From Planctomycetaceae bacterium (GTDB lineage: Bacteria > Planctomycetota > Planctomycetia > Pirellulales > Pirellulaceae): DNA of 64,000 bases. Each line of letters begins with the position of its first letter. Within the stretch, counting starts at the first letter, position 1. The notes beneath the pieces are model-generated. The model worked only from the letters and a program-made list of their open reading frames with translations, was not told the origin of the DNA and searched no databases. The DNA is taken from assembly GCA_020638995.1 (NCBI GenBank), contig JACKHM010000001.1, positions 1,984,001-2,048,000 of the forward strand, given 5' to 3'. Both the position numbers and the translations under genes were made by a program. Positions 8,063 to 16,691 of the stretch are shown piece after piece.

Positions 8063-8938
8063 ATGACGAGTCGTGCTGCAACGGAGTATCGTTACGAGAA
8101 GTTGACTTGGCCCGAGATTAACGATGCCATCGACATGGGAAAGGTTTGCTTTGTCCCTTGCGGCGCCGTTGAACAACACGGACCTCATCTGCCATTGGAC
8201 GTTGACCTCGTTTGCCCGCTGGGCGTGGCTCGCGGCGCGGGTGAGTTGATTCCTGACAAGATGCTCGTTTTGCCGATCGTAGCGTATGGCTATACCGGGC
8301 ACGTGATGGATTTTCCCGGCACGATTAACAGCGACTATCGGACGTTTCAAGAACATGTCCTCGACATCGCCCGATCGCTGGCATACCACGGCTTCAAGAA
8401 GATCGTCCTGTTCAATGGCCATGGTTCGAATATGCCGAACCTGGATCTCGTCGCACGCCGAGCCAATTTGGAAACTGATGCGGAATGTGTGTGTCTGGCC
8501 TGGTGGAATCTACTAACCGTTGACAAAGAATTTTTACCCAGCTGGCGCGAGAGCAAATTCCCCGGCGGTTGTTCCCACGCTTGCGAGTTAGAAACCTCGC
8601 TCTACATGTATCTCGACGGTGACAACGTACGAAAAGACAAAATCAAAAGCGGCGTGATCAGCTACAACGAGGAAGACAGCCCGTTCCAGTGGGTTGACCT
8701 ACTGGGACAGGGGCCGGCGACGGTCGTGTCCTGGACGAGCAGCTACAGCGAAACAGGAGTGCTGGGCGATGCGGAATTGGCCACCGAAGAAAAGGGCCGC
8801 CGCGCTTGCGAGGAAGCCGTCAAACAATTGGTCCGCTTTGTAACCTGGTTCAAAGATCGCCCCAAGGACCAACGACGAGATTTTCATCGCACTCCACCTA
8901 CAATGCCAATTCCGTGGCGACAGCGGCCGATCGTCTAG
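8063..8938 (+). CDS. creatininase family amidohydrolase
   Basis: 291 residues from the ATG at 8063, nine bases after GGAG; a TTG at 8054 overlaps the ribosome site and is less likely. Signature motifs are CGAVEQHGPHLPLDVD (Glu, His and Asp metal ligands), FNGHGSN and HACELETS, the usual three blocks of creatininase/creatinine amidohydrolase proteins. These are metal-dependent hydrolases that open cyclic amides; the group also includes enzymes acting on other lactam-like or formamide substrates. The next gene on the same strand is a Na+/solute symporter 77 nt downstream, which suggests uptake and hydrolysis of one compound. The exact substrate cannot be read from the sequence. Confidence 0.85.
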   Translation: MTSRAATEYRYEKLTWPEINDAIDMGKVCFVPCGAVEQHGPHLPLDVDLVCPLGVARGAGELIPDKMLVLPIVAYGYTGHVMDFPGTINSDYRTFQEHVLDIARSLAYHGFKKIVLFNGHGSNMPNLDLVARRANLETDAECVCLAWWNLLTVDKEFLPSWRESKFPGGCSHACELETSLYMYLDGDNVRKDKIKSGVISYNEEDSPFQWVDLLGQGPATVVSWTSSYSETGVLGDAELATEEKGRRACEEAVKQLVRFVTWFKDRPKDQRRDFHRTPPTMPIPWRQRPIV

Positions 8939-9015
8939 CCCGCTAGCAGTCGCTTGATCACACAACTCGCGCCGGTTCGCTTTCCGATTGTCTTCCCGCG
9001 TTCATCGCTAACACC

Positions 9016-10659
9016 ATGACTCTTCTCGACTGGCTCATCGTCTTCGTCATCAATGGTGCCATCATCTCGTATGGCATCTATTTGGCGCGAGGTACGGAAA
9101 CGAGTAGCGAGTGGTTTCTTGGCGGACGGGCGTTACCGTGGTGGGCGGTAGGGTTGTCGATGTTTGCGACGAATGTTGACAACGCCGACATCGTTGGCGT
9201 GACAGGCAGCACTTTCAAAGAAGGCATTCACATCATCTCGGTGTACGCCGTGGGAAGCGTCGTTGGTGCGATCCTCGCCGCGTTTTTTGTAGTGCCGAAG
9301 ATGTATCGCGCAGGATTCTATACGAACGCCGAGTATTTGGAGGCTCGGTTCGGACCCTCGACTCGCGTGTTGAGCGCGTTGATCCAGCTTCAATACCGCA
9401 GCAGCATGTTGGGACTGATCCTTTGGTCCGCGCATCTTCTGCTGACGGAGATGGTCGGCATGAGCCTGATGCAAGCGTGGATCCTTATCGTGGTGCTCGT
9501 CATCCTGGCCGGTTTTTACACAGCCTACGGAGGGTTGCGAAGTGTCGTATGGACTGACGCAGCACAAGGAATTGTCATGATGATCGCCGCCGTGGTCATC
9601 TTTGTCACGATCTGGCAAACAACAGGCGGCTGGGGCGGAATGATGGCCGAGCTGGACCGAACCGGTCGAACCGATATGGCACACATTGGGCGTTATCGGG
9701 GCGATCACGGTATCACTCCGCCATGGATGGTCGTCATCGCTTGGACAATCGTTGGCAGCGGGTATTGGACCGTTAACCACACTCAAACGATGCGGCTGAT
9801 GGGGTCGCGGTCGCTGTGGGACATGAAGATGGCGGCTTTGTGGGGTGTTGCTCTGAGCTTGCCGATCATGGTCATCTCGGCCTCGCTAGGCATTTTCGCA
9901 CGTGCGCTACCGGACTTTCAAACCATCCCCGATAGTGCAGCAGACACCGTCTATCCCTTGCTCGCCAACGCGTACTTAGGTTCGGGCTTCAAGGGCATCG
10001 TGGTCGCTGGAGTCGTGGCCGCAATCGTCAGCACCTTTGATTCGATGGGATCAGCGTTGTCAGCGATCTTCACACGCGACGTCTACGCTCGCTTCCTCGT
10101 ACGCAACCGCGATGATCACCACTACGTGCTTGTAGGTCGCTTCGCAACAGTTGGCGTACTGGCATTGGGGTTTCTTTACTTGCCCTTCATCGCTCATCAA
10201 CAGAACATGATCCAGGCGTTCACAAACCTGATCTCCGTATTTGCGACTCCGCTCTTGCTAACTTATCTGGCTGGAGTGCTCACGCCGGCGCATCGCCGCA
10301 GCGGACTGATCGGTTTGATCGTCGGAGCCTGCTATGGAGTCATCTCGCTTGTCGATCGAGTATTCACCGACGTTCCGTGGTTACCAACGTGGTTTACTAG
10401 CCGATGGACATCGTTCGGCTGGTCAATCCTATTTACGGGCTCCGCCATTTTGATAACAACGATGCTGTTCGGGAGGCAATCGCAAGACCAACTTGCCGAA
10501 ACCAAAGATACCGGCTGGCTACTCCGCAGTCGCGAAGACCTGCCGCCCCTCCGAGAGCATCCGTTTGCCACCGATGTCCCAGCTTGGTTGAACCCGATTC
10601 CGTGGGCTGCCCTGTGTCTCACCGGGTCGATCTACGTCGTGTTCGTTACCTTTTGGTAA
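9016..10659 (+). CDS. sodium:solute symporter family (SSS) transporter
   Basis: 547 residues with about 13-14 hydrophobic helices. The N-terminal block SSEWFLGGRALPWWAVGLSM and the following FATNVDN.D are the standard SSS opening. VAAIVSTFDSMGSALSAIFT (about residues 334-353) is the helix carrying the Na2-site Ser/Thr residues. The C-terminal tail after residue 480 is hydrophilic, then a last helix follows. The protein should sit in the inner membrane and drive uptake of a sugar, organic acid or amide with Na+. It follows the creatininase-family gene on the same strand, and the two may form one catabolic unit. The substrate is unknown. Confidence 0.88.
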   Translation: MTLLDWLIVFVINGAIISYGIYLARGTETSSEWFLGGRALPWWAVGLSMFATNVDNADIVGVTGSTFKEGIHIISVYAVGSVVGAILAAFFVVPKMYRAGFYTNAEYLEARFGPSTRVLSALIQLQYRSSMLGLILWSAHLLLTEMVGMSLMQAWILIVVLVILAGFYTAYGGLRSVVWTDAAQGIVMMIAAVVIFVTIWQTTGGWGGMMAELDRTGRTDMAHIGRYRGDHGITPPWMVVIAWTIVGSGYWTVNHTQTMRLMGSRSLWDMKMAALWGVALSLPIMVISASLGIFARALPDFQTIPDSAADTVYPLLANAYLGSGFKGIVVAGVVAAIVSTFDSMGSALSAIFTRDVYARFLVRNRDDHHYVLVGRFATVGVLALGFLYLPFIAHQQNMIQAFTNLISVFATPLLLTYLAGVLTPAHRRSGLIGLIVGACYGVISLVDRVFTDVPWLPTWFTSRWTSFGWSILFTGSAILITTMLFGRQSQDQLAETKDTGWLLRSREDLPPLREHPFATDVPAWLNPIPWAALCLTGSIYVVFVTFW

Positions 10660-11157
10660 TAAATACGTTGTACTTATCGTTACCGTTGCGCCGTGCCTTT
10701 CTGCGTCGCGCTGACCGCTACAATCGCGGTTTGCTTTCTCAGGTGAATCGAAAGAAGCGCTGCTAGATCGCAGATTTCAGAGATTGCTCGGTCGCAATCG
10801 TTGGCACACGAGTGCGGTTCAACATGATCTGCAACACTTCGTGGTGGAACACTTTGGTTAATCGCAAAGTGTGCTGACGGTCGATGAGATGTCATTCTCG
10901 ACAAAGTACAAGAAGTCAGTTGGCGTTTCTCGTCTCAGTGTTCTGCTACGGCAGGTCGGATTGAGAACTACCAAATCAGTGTCTTCGTGGCACACCGTAG
11001 TGATCTGGGACTTCGCCGCTTGTCGTTGCATCACACGTCAGCGATGGCATGAGCACCGGTTGGCCTGTCTGAAAGAAGATTGCTATTCACCGCTTGGCAT
11101 GTTCCAATCGAGGCTTCTGCCGCCACGCATTTGTCCCTGACAAACGGGTAACTCATC
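10660..11157. other. intergenic region, no gene seen
   Basis: About 500 bases after the symporter gene. Short open frames on both strands have no protein-like composition or ribosome sites. I saw no clear terminator, tRNA or repeat. It must hold the promoter of the gene starting at 11158. Confidence 0.4.
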
Positions 11158-12270
11158 ATGAAAAAAACGGCTGCGACGATTTGGCTTCTCGGCGTTATCG
11201 TATTGGGAGTCGGTCACGCTGACGACAAGTCCAGCGACCAGAGATCCGAAGAAACTTCCAACAAAACGATCGTCTACGCAGCCCGCAACGCGCCGGTCGC
11301 GGCGCTCGGTGAAACATTGGCAGCGTTCCTCAAGGAGTCGGGCGGCGGAGTCGTGGCCGATCCAACGAGTAATGTTCTCTTGATTCACACCGGATCGGTG
11401 AACGACCATGAACGTGTCCTAGCGGTCCTCCAACAACTCGATCGAACTCCGCGGACCATCCGTGTGCAGCTACATCTGATTTACTCTCTTGGACATGAGT
11501 TCACAGAGGCCGAGGTGTCGTCATTGTCGGGCGAGACGGAAGGCGTGCTCAAGGCCATCGAAACATTGGCATCAGCCGGGCGCGCGTATGTGGCGAACCG
11601 AATTGAGTTAACGGCGGTTGAAAACCAAATCACGATGCTTCAAGTCGGGAAGGATGTCCCTTTGCTCACCGGTACGACTTCCGTACCGGGACGTGGACCG
11701 GCGAACAATTATCGATCGGCAGCGGTCGGCACGATGATTCAAGTTCAAGCACGACTGGCGGGCGAATCCGAAATTGTTATGGAAACCAACTTTGAGAAGT
11801 CGGCGATTGAACTCCTCGACCATCAAAACGACGGATCATCTGCAATCCCTCAAGGAGTCTCAAAGCTGACCCATAATGCGACGTCGCGCCTTCGTGATGG
11901 ACACAGCGTCCTGATCGGGACAATGGTCAGTAAGTCAAAAGAAGCGGCTGATGCGGCCTGCATGGTGCTTTCGGCGTCAATCGATGATGCGAGCGAAACG
12001 AATCGGCCTGTAATATCTCGCGTTACTTCCCAGCGGCCTGGTTTTGTGGCGGAAGGCAAGCGTACCAGCAACCAGGATGACTCGGACGGCGTGACCGCGC
12101 GATATCTTGATTTTTACGGCAAACTTGTCGCAAAGTACGATCAGAACAACGACAAGATGCTGGACGCCGACGAGCGATCAAAGATGTCCAAGAATCCGAC
12201 CGAAGCCGACACCAATCAAGATGGACTTGTGAGCGTCGAGGAACTGATGACTTGGAGCCGCAAGCGGTGA
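11158..12270 (+). CDS. secreted protein with secretin N-like domain and C-terminal EF-hand pair
   Basis: 370 residues. Residues 1-21 are a signal peptide (KKTAATIWLLGVIVLGVGHA). Residues about 37-100 (TIVYAARNAPVAALGETLAAF..., then NVLLIHTGSVNDHERVLAVL) have the pattern of the short N domains of secretins (NolW type). No secretin pore domain follows, though GKDVPLLTG and TMIQVQARLAG resemble the region before it. At the C-terminus DQNNDKMLDADE and DTNQDGLVSVEE are two calcium-binding EF-hand loops. It is probably periplasmic or surface-bound and calcium-binding. A role in a secretion system is possible, but no partner genes are adjacent. Confidence 0.7.
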   Translation: MKKTAATIWLLGVIVLGVGHADDKSSDQRSEETSNKTIVYAARNAPVAALGETLAAFLKESGGGVVADPTSNVLLIHTGSVNDHERVLAVLQQLDRTPRTIRVQLHLIYSLGHEFTEAEVSSLSGETEGVLKAIETLASAGRAYVANRIELTAVENQITMLQVGKDVPLLTGTTSVPGRGPANNYRSAAVGTMIQVQARLAGESEIVMETNFEKSAIELLDHQNDGSSAIPQGVSKLTHNATSRLRDGHSVLIGTMVSKSKEAADAACMVLSASIDDASETNRPVISRVTSQRPGFVAEGKRTSNQDDSDGVTARYLDFYGKLVAKYDQNNDKMLDADERSKMSKNPTEADTNQDGLVSVEELMTWSRKR

Positions 12271-12330
12271 AGCATCGTCGCCTTGGTGCCCGAAATAAAA
12301 CTAGAGTGAACCGATTAGGAAGCAGGATAG

Positions 12331-12939
12331 ATGTCACGCATTCTAAAAACGATCTTTCTTTTGGCGTTGACGGTGAACATTCACGCGGGCGAGTACAATC
12401 CGGTACTCAACATCGGTGATCCGGCGCCGCAATGGAAAGATTTACCGGGGGTCGATGGCAAGCTGCATTCGTTGAGTGATCTGGAATCCAGCAAGGCGAT
12501 CGTGCTGGTATTCACATGCAACAGCTGCCCGTATGCAATCGACTACGAAGAACGGATTATCGCGCTAAGAGAACAGTTCGCTGCAAAGGGAGTTGCAGTC
12601 GTCGCGGTAAACGTGAACAAGGTGCCGGAGGATAGTTTCGACGAAATGAAATCTCGTGCCAAATTGCGAGGCTTCAACTTTGCATACCTTTATGACGATT
12701 CGCAGCAGATCGCCCGCGACTACGGTGCGACCTATACGCCGGAGTTTTTTGTGCTCGATGGTGCGAGAAAGATCGCTTATATGGGTGCGCTCGATGATAA
12801 TCCTGCGTCGGATAAAGTGCAGCAACAATATGTTGCCACTGCTCTGCAATCGCTATTGGAAGGCAAGCGTCCGCAAGTTTCAGAAACGGTCGCAATTGGA
12901 TGCCGGATTCGTTTGGAACGCAAGCGGCGCGGCCGTTAG
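12331..12939 (+). CDS. secreted thioredoxin-fold (redoxin) protein
   Basis: 202 residues from the ATG at 12331 with AGGAAG upstream. A short signal peptide (LKTIFLLALTVNIHA) is followed by a peroxiredoxin/TlpA-like domain: GDPAPQWKDLPGVDGK, then VLVFTCNSCPYA, where the Cys pair is spaced C-x2-C, and YTPEFFVLD with the cis-Pro equivalent. The end VAIGCRIRLERK is typical of a planctomycete redoxin family. Likely role: thiol-disulfide exchange or peroxide reduction outside the cytoplasm. The gene lies 60 nt after the EF-hand protein and 47 nt before a glycosidase-like gene, all on the same strand. The exact reaction is not determined. Confidence 0.8.
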   Translation: MSRILKTIFLLALTVNIHAGEYNPVLNIGDPAPQWKDLPGVDGKLHSLSDLESSKAIVLVFTCNSCPYAIDYEERIIALREQFAAKGVAVVAVNVNKVPEDSFDEMKSRAKLRGFNFAYLYDDSQQIARDYGATYTPEFFVLDGARKIAYMGALDDNPASDKVQQQYVATALQSLLEGKRPQVSETVAIGCRIRLERKRRGR

Positions 12940-12986
12940 TTTTCAACGAACCTCTACGTATCGGGTCGCACGTTCGGGAAATGCCC

Positions 12987-14492
12987 ATGAAACGATCGCA
13001 CGGGAAACAATGCCTCGCGCTGCTTGTGTGTGCGTTTGTGACTTCTGGACGCGCGGCGCCGCCCCTCGAACCGATCGAACTTGACCATCAGCCGCAGTTC
13101 CTATTCGACAACTATATCGTTGATAATCACTGGGCCATCAAATACAAACGCGAAGCCGTCAGTCGAGTGTTCCACCCAGCGACGAAGCACTCGACGAATC
13201 CCGTCATGGATGCGGACCAACCTAGCTACCTGTGGGTCGTTCGCGACGAATCGGATGGGCGCTTTCGTATGTGGTACCAAGCCAATACGCAGGTGAAGGG
13301 TATCGACGAGGAAGGACGCAAATTTCGAACCGACATCGCCTACGCTGAATCGGTCGACGGAATGAACTGGACGCGCCCGGATCTTAAACTGTTCCCACAC
13401 ATCCAACGCACTCCGAACAATGTCGTTGTCGCTCGTAGTGATCGACCAAAGATCGAAGCGTGCTCGCCATGTATCCTCGAAGTCCCGGAAGTAGATCGTC
13501 GTGACTTTAAGTACCTCATGCTCTACCGCGCAAAGGGTGCCGGATCCGGGGACCTCAACGGTATTCGAATCATTGGCTCCCACGACGGTATCCATTGGGA
13601 TGTTGCCAGCGATACGCGCCTCGCCCATTTGCACAGCGACTGTCCCAACACAATCTCTTTTGACACCAAAACCAACCAGTACGTGATGTTCTGTCGCCCG
13701 AAGCATATCTACCGAGCTTTCGGCGACACGATGATCGACACAGGCGCGTCTCGGCGCATTGCGCGGTTGGCCAGCGATTCCCTATGGACGGATTGGTTGG
13801 CGGATTCCGAGCCCCAGACTATCCTTGTTCCCGACGAGATCGACAACGCCACGCACTTCAATTTCTTTTACGGAATGCCCACAAGGTTTTACGCCGGAAT
13901 CTATTGGGGCTTCCTTGAACCGTTCAGGATGAACGACTTCATCCATACAGAACTGGTTTTCAGCCGAGATGGAATTCACTTCGATCGGTTGCCGGATCGA
14001 CCAAAGCTGATTGAGTACGGACCTGAGGGGTCGTGGGATGATGAGATGATCTTCGCGAGTCCTTCTTGGGTTGAAGTCGGTGACGAGTGGTGGATCTATT
14101 ACACCGGCTGGGATGGCCCGCATGGCACTGCCGAGAGAAGGGGAGCTGTTGGACTAGCGAAGGTTCGCAAGCAAGGCTTCGTCTCGATGCGGGGTCCTCA
14201 CGGTGGCGGCGTGGTTTCTACGCGTCAATTACGTTGGCCTGGAGGTGATCTCATCGTCAATGCTGACGCCAGCCAGGGGCTCTTGCGAGTTCGCGTCTCC
14301 GACGAGAAACGCAAGCCCATCGAAAGCTTCGATTACGAGGAGTGTGAGCAGTTTCAAGGCGATAGTACGGCGCATCGTGTCACCTGGCATGGTCGTTCAC
14401 TCACGGAGCTTTCCGGTCAAGTCATCAGGCTTGAGTTCTATTTACAAGACGCCGACCTTTATTCTTTCCGAGCGGACGAGACGCCTCCCTAA
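12987..14492 (+). CDS. secreted beta-propeller protein, glycoside-hydrolase-like
   Basis: 501 residues. I chose the ATG at 12987 because it starts a signal peptide (KQCLALLVCAFVTSGRAAPP) and has GGGAA upstream; the longer frame to 12900 overlaps the previous gene. Repeated motifs such as SYLWVVRDESDGRFRMWYQA, YAESVDGMNWTRP, GSHDGIHWD and FSRDGIHFD are the Asp-Gly-x-x-W/F blade turns of five-bladed propellers related to GH32/GH43/GH130-like hydrolases. WDDEMIFASPSWVEVGDEWW gives an acidic strand that could be catalytic. It probably acts on polysaccharides outside the cytoplasm. No specific activity can be claimed; the family is common in planctomycetes as an uncharacterised glycosidase-like group. 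Confidence 0.75.
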   Translation: MKRSHGKQCLALLVCAFVTSGRAAPPLEPIELDHQPQFLFDNYIVDNHWAIKYKREAVSRVFHPATKHSTNPVMDADQPSYLWVVRDESDGRFRMWYQANTQVKGIDEEGRKFRTDIAYAESVDGMNWTRPDLKLFPHIQRTPNNVVVARSDRPKIEACSPCILEVPEVDRRDFKYLMLYRAKGAGSGDLNGIRIIGSHDGIHWDVASDTRLAHLHSDCPNTISFDTKTNQYVMFCRPKHIYRAFGDTMIDTGASRRIARLASDSLWTDWLADSEPQTILVPDEIDNATHFNFFYGMPTRFYAGIYWGFLEPFRMNDFIHTELVFSRDGIHFDRLPDRPKLIEYGPEGSWDDEMIFASPSWVEVGDEWWIYYTGWDGPHGTAERRGAVGLAKVRKQGFVSMRGPHGGGVVSTRQLRWPGGDLIVNADASQGLLRVRVSDEKRKPIESFDYEECEQFQGDSTAHRVTWHGRSLTELSGQVIRLEFYLQDADLYSFRADETPP

Positions 14493-14689
14493 CCGGACTG
14501 TTGCCCTATCGTTCCAAATTGGAAGCCTGCGATGGTCGATTAGGTCGGGGCCTGGTTGGTACTTACGACAAACCGTCGTCGCAGGCAGCAAACGTGACCT
14601 ATGTTTTCATTGGACGCCCAAAACACCGTCGGATTTCTCTCCATTACGAGTCGATCACACACCCGATCAGATCATAACCGGGGCCACGC

Positions 14690-14869
14690 ATGTCACACGA
14701 GCTACAAGCCACTGCGAATTCTCCGATCGCTTTTTCTTTGGCAACTCCGCCAGCATCCATCGTAAGGCCAACGAAATCGATCGATATTGTTCGCGTGGAG
14801 AGCGAGCTACTAGCCATCGACGAGCTGATGTCGGACCTCACCGCCGATTTCGTATCCGATGCAAAATAG
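14690..14869 (+). CDS. possible small protein of 59 residues
   Basis: This short frame (ATG 14690, TAG 14867) lies in an otherwise empty 530-bp gap between a plus-strand and a minus-strand gene. The product is acidic toward the C-terminus (DELMSDLTADFVSDAK), rich in Ser, Ala and Thr, and has no Cys or Trp. Codon choice resembles neighbouring genes. There is no strong Shine-Dalgarno, only GGGG about 6 nt upstream. No family recognised. A longer overlapping frame looks less protein-like. It may be non-coding. Confidence 0.35.
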   Translation: MSHELQATANSPIAFSLATPPASIVRPTKSIDIVRVESELLAIDELMSDLTADFVSDAK

Positions 14870-15024
14870 GTCGAGTGAAGGGCTGCTTGTCGCTTGCTAA
14901 TCCGGGCTATCGGGCACACCCCATGATGATCGTCCGACTATCGAGAGTTGATGTAGCAGATTCGCACGAACTGCTCTTGGGCGTGTGGAATCACGAGACT
15001 GGTTGATTGCACTCAGCAGCGCGG

Positions 15025-15486
15025 TCACACGTCGACCGTCTCCGAGTGCTTCGAAAGCTTCGTGAGATGCCAGATGCCGAGCGGAACGCCAACAAACATT
15101 CCAACTAAGCCGAGAAACTGAGTGCCCAATCGCTGGTCGAGCCACATTCCCGCGACGACCGGTACCACCATTTCCAACGCGATGGTCGTAATCATTGACA
15201 CTGCGTGAATTGCTCGGCTCATCCACGCCGGATCGACTTGGCGACGCCTTAGCTGCTGAGTAACACAAAGTTCGTCGCGATCAATTCCTGTGCGTTCTAG
15301 GATCAGATCTTGTGCTTCCAGCTGCGATTTCAGTTGCTGAAGCTGGGTATCGATCTGCTCGGACGAGCATTCATCAAGCAGTTCCGAGATTGAACCAATG
15401 CACACGGTTCGCTTACCGTTGCGGAACGCCGCTTCGTTTAGCTGCGCTCGAATCTCGAAGATATCGAATGCGTGGTCGTTGTTCAT
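15025..15486 (-). CDS. small membrane protein, AtpZ/AtpI-like C-terminus
   Basis: 153 residues from the ATG at 15486, which overlaps the stop of the enolase-superfamily gene (ATGA); GAGG lies 7-9 nt upstream. The first 95 residues are soluble and helical, with a Gln-rich stretch (DTQLQQLKSQLEAQ). The end holds two hydrophobic helices joined by MWLDQRLGT, the pattern of AtpZ/AtpI (a small ATP-synthase-linked membrane family). No ATP synthase genes are nearby. The overlap suggests co-translation with the upstream enzyme, but the functional link is unknown. Confidence 0.65.
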   Translation of the reverse strand: MNNDHAFDIFEIRAQLNEAAFRNGKRTVCIGSISELLDECSSEQIDTQLQQLKSQLEAQDLILERTGIDRDELCVTQQLRRRQVDPAWMSRAIHAVSMITTIALEMVVPVVAGMWLDQRLGTQFLGLVGMFVGVPLGIWHLTKLSKHSETVDV

Positions 15487-16604
15487 GCCAGCCTCGCGAC
15501 GCGGTCCCAATCGACTTCAACGCCGAGCCCCGGCGCATTAGTTATCGTGGTGACAGGACCTTCGATAGCGATCGGATTCGTGACAACGCTGCTGACATGA
15601 TAGGAAGGCCCGAGTATGTCGCCCGGATATTCTTCGATTTTCATGTTCGAAGTGGCGACTACCATGTGGCACATCGCAGCGGTGGCGATGTCATATTCCA
15701 GGTTTGATCCAATCGAACAAGCAACTCCGTGGCGAGCCGCGAATTCGGCCATGGCCTTGGCCTTGCGAATGCCGCCATTTTTTCCTGGATAAAGACTGAT
15801 AAGGTCGCAGCTCTCGTGCCGGATAAGATTCACAAGATGTGCCATATCAAAGCAAATATCGTCTGCCATCACGGGCGGCCTCGTCTCTCTTCGCACACGT
15901 GCCAGCCCCTCATAGTCGCCGTCCGGAGTCGGTTGCTCGACCAGCCACAAGTTGCAGTCTTCCAGATCGTTGATGCAGCGAATAGCCGTCTCGACGTCCC
16001 AGCCGCAATTGGCATCGATCATCAAATGTCGGTCCCGACCAATGGCTTCGCGCACGGCTCGGACTCTTCGCAAATCAATTTCAGGCTGAGTGCCTACTTT
16101 CACTTTGATTGTCTCGAACCCTTGCTCGACTAACTGCACCGCGCGCTCTCGCGCTCGTTCAGGTGTGTATGCTCCCATCGAGTAGCGACAGCGAATCGAC
16201 AAGCTGCGGCAAGCACCGCCTAGCAACTCGTAAACGGGCTTTCCAACGGATTTTCCCTGAAGATCCCAGCACGCCATCTCGATCGAGGACTTAGCAAACC
16301 AGTTGTGGCGACAGACCGCATCCATGCGGCGATCCACCTCTTCGATATCGCTAGGATCGCACCCGACAACTTGGGGCGCAAGAACATTCTCGATCAGCCA
16401 CTTTGCCCCAACAACGGTCTCGCCGCTCCACTTCTCCGAGACGGTTGCTTCACCAACGCCTTCGAATCCATTGTCGGTTAGAACCCGCACGAGTAGATAG
16501 TTGGAGACATCATGTACGCCCAGCGACGTGATCATTTGATAATCGGGCTTCAGGGCGATGCGGACCGGATAGGTCTCGATGGCGGTGATTTTCATGTCCG
16601 CCAT
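15483..16604 (-). CDS. enolase-superfamily enzyme (mandelate racemase/muconate lactonizing type)
   Basis: 373 residues from MADMKI at 16604; the frame runs on to 16661 without a better start. The N-terminal capping domain is followed by a barrel with KVKVG (the KxK catalytic motif of the muconate-lactonizing subgroup), metal ligands in MIDANCGW (Asp), LVEQP (Glu) and MADD (Asp), and GKNGGIRKA with the second Lys region. Family members abstract a proton alpha to a carboxylate, acting as cycloisomerases, racemases, dipeptide epimerases or sugar-acid dehydratases. It lies downstream of a TPP decarboxylase gene and may share its transcript, which hints at acid or keto-acid catabolism. The precise substrate is open. 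Confidence 0.88.
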   Translation of the reverse strand: MADMKITAIETYPVRIALKPDYQMITSLGVHDVSNYLLVRVLTDNGFEGVGEATVSEKWSGETVVGAKWLIENVLAPQVVGCDPSDIEEVDRRMDAVCRHNWFAKSSIEMACWDLQGKSVGKPVYELLGGACRSLSIRCRYSMGAYTPERARERAVQLVEQGFETIKVKVGTQPEIDLRRVRAVREAIGRDRHLMIDANCGWDVETAIRCINDLEDCNLWLVEQPTPDGDYEGLARVRRETRPPVMADDICFDMAHLVNLIRHESCDLISLYPGKNGGIRKAKAMAEFAARHGVACSIGSNLEYDIATAAMCHMVVATSNMKIEEYPGDILGPSYHVSSVVTNPIAIEGPVTTITNAPGLGVEVDWDRVARLA

Positions 16605-16691
16605 TATAGAGTCGGAACTTGACCGCGTCGCGTGCTTATGACCTTCGACTTCTTCAGACACTTTGGAGTTCTCGAAAGAAATCCGCCGGAA

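Noticed and set aside
10660..11157. Decayed gene or pseudogene after the symporter
   Set aside because: Translations in six frames gave no fragment of a family I recognise, so there is no basis for a pseudogene call.
14203..15006. A 267-codon plus-strand frame
   Set aside because: Its first third lies inside the glycosidase-like gene in another phase, and the remainder has a random, Arg/Ser-rich composition.
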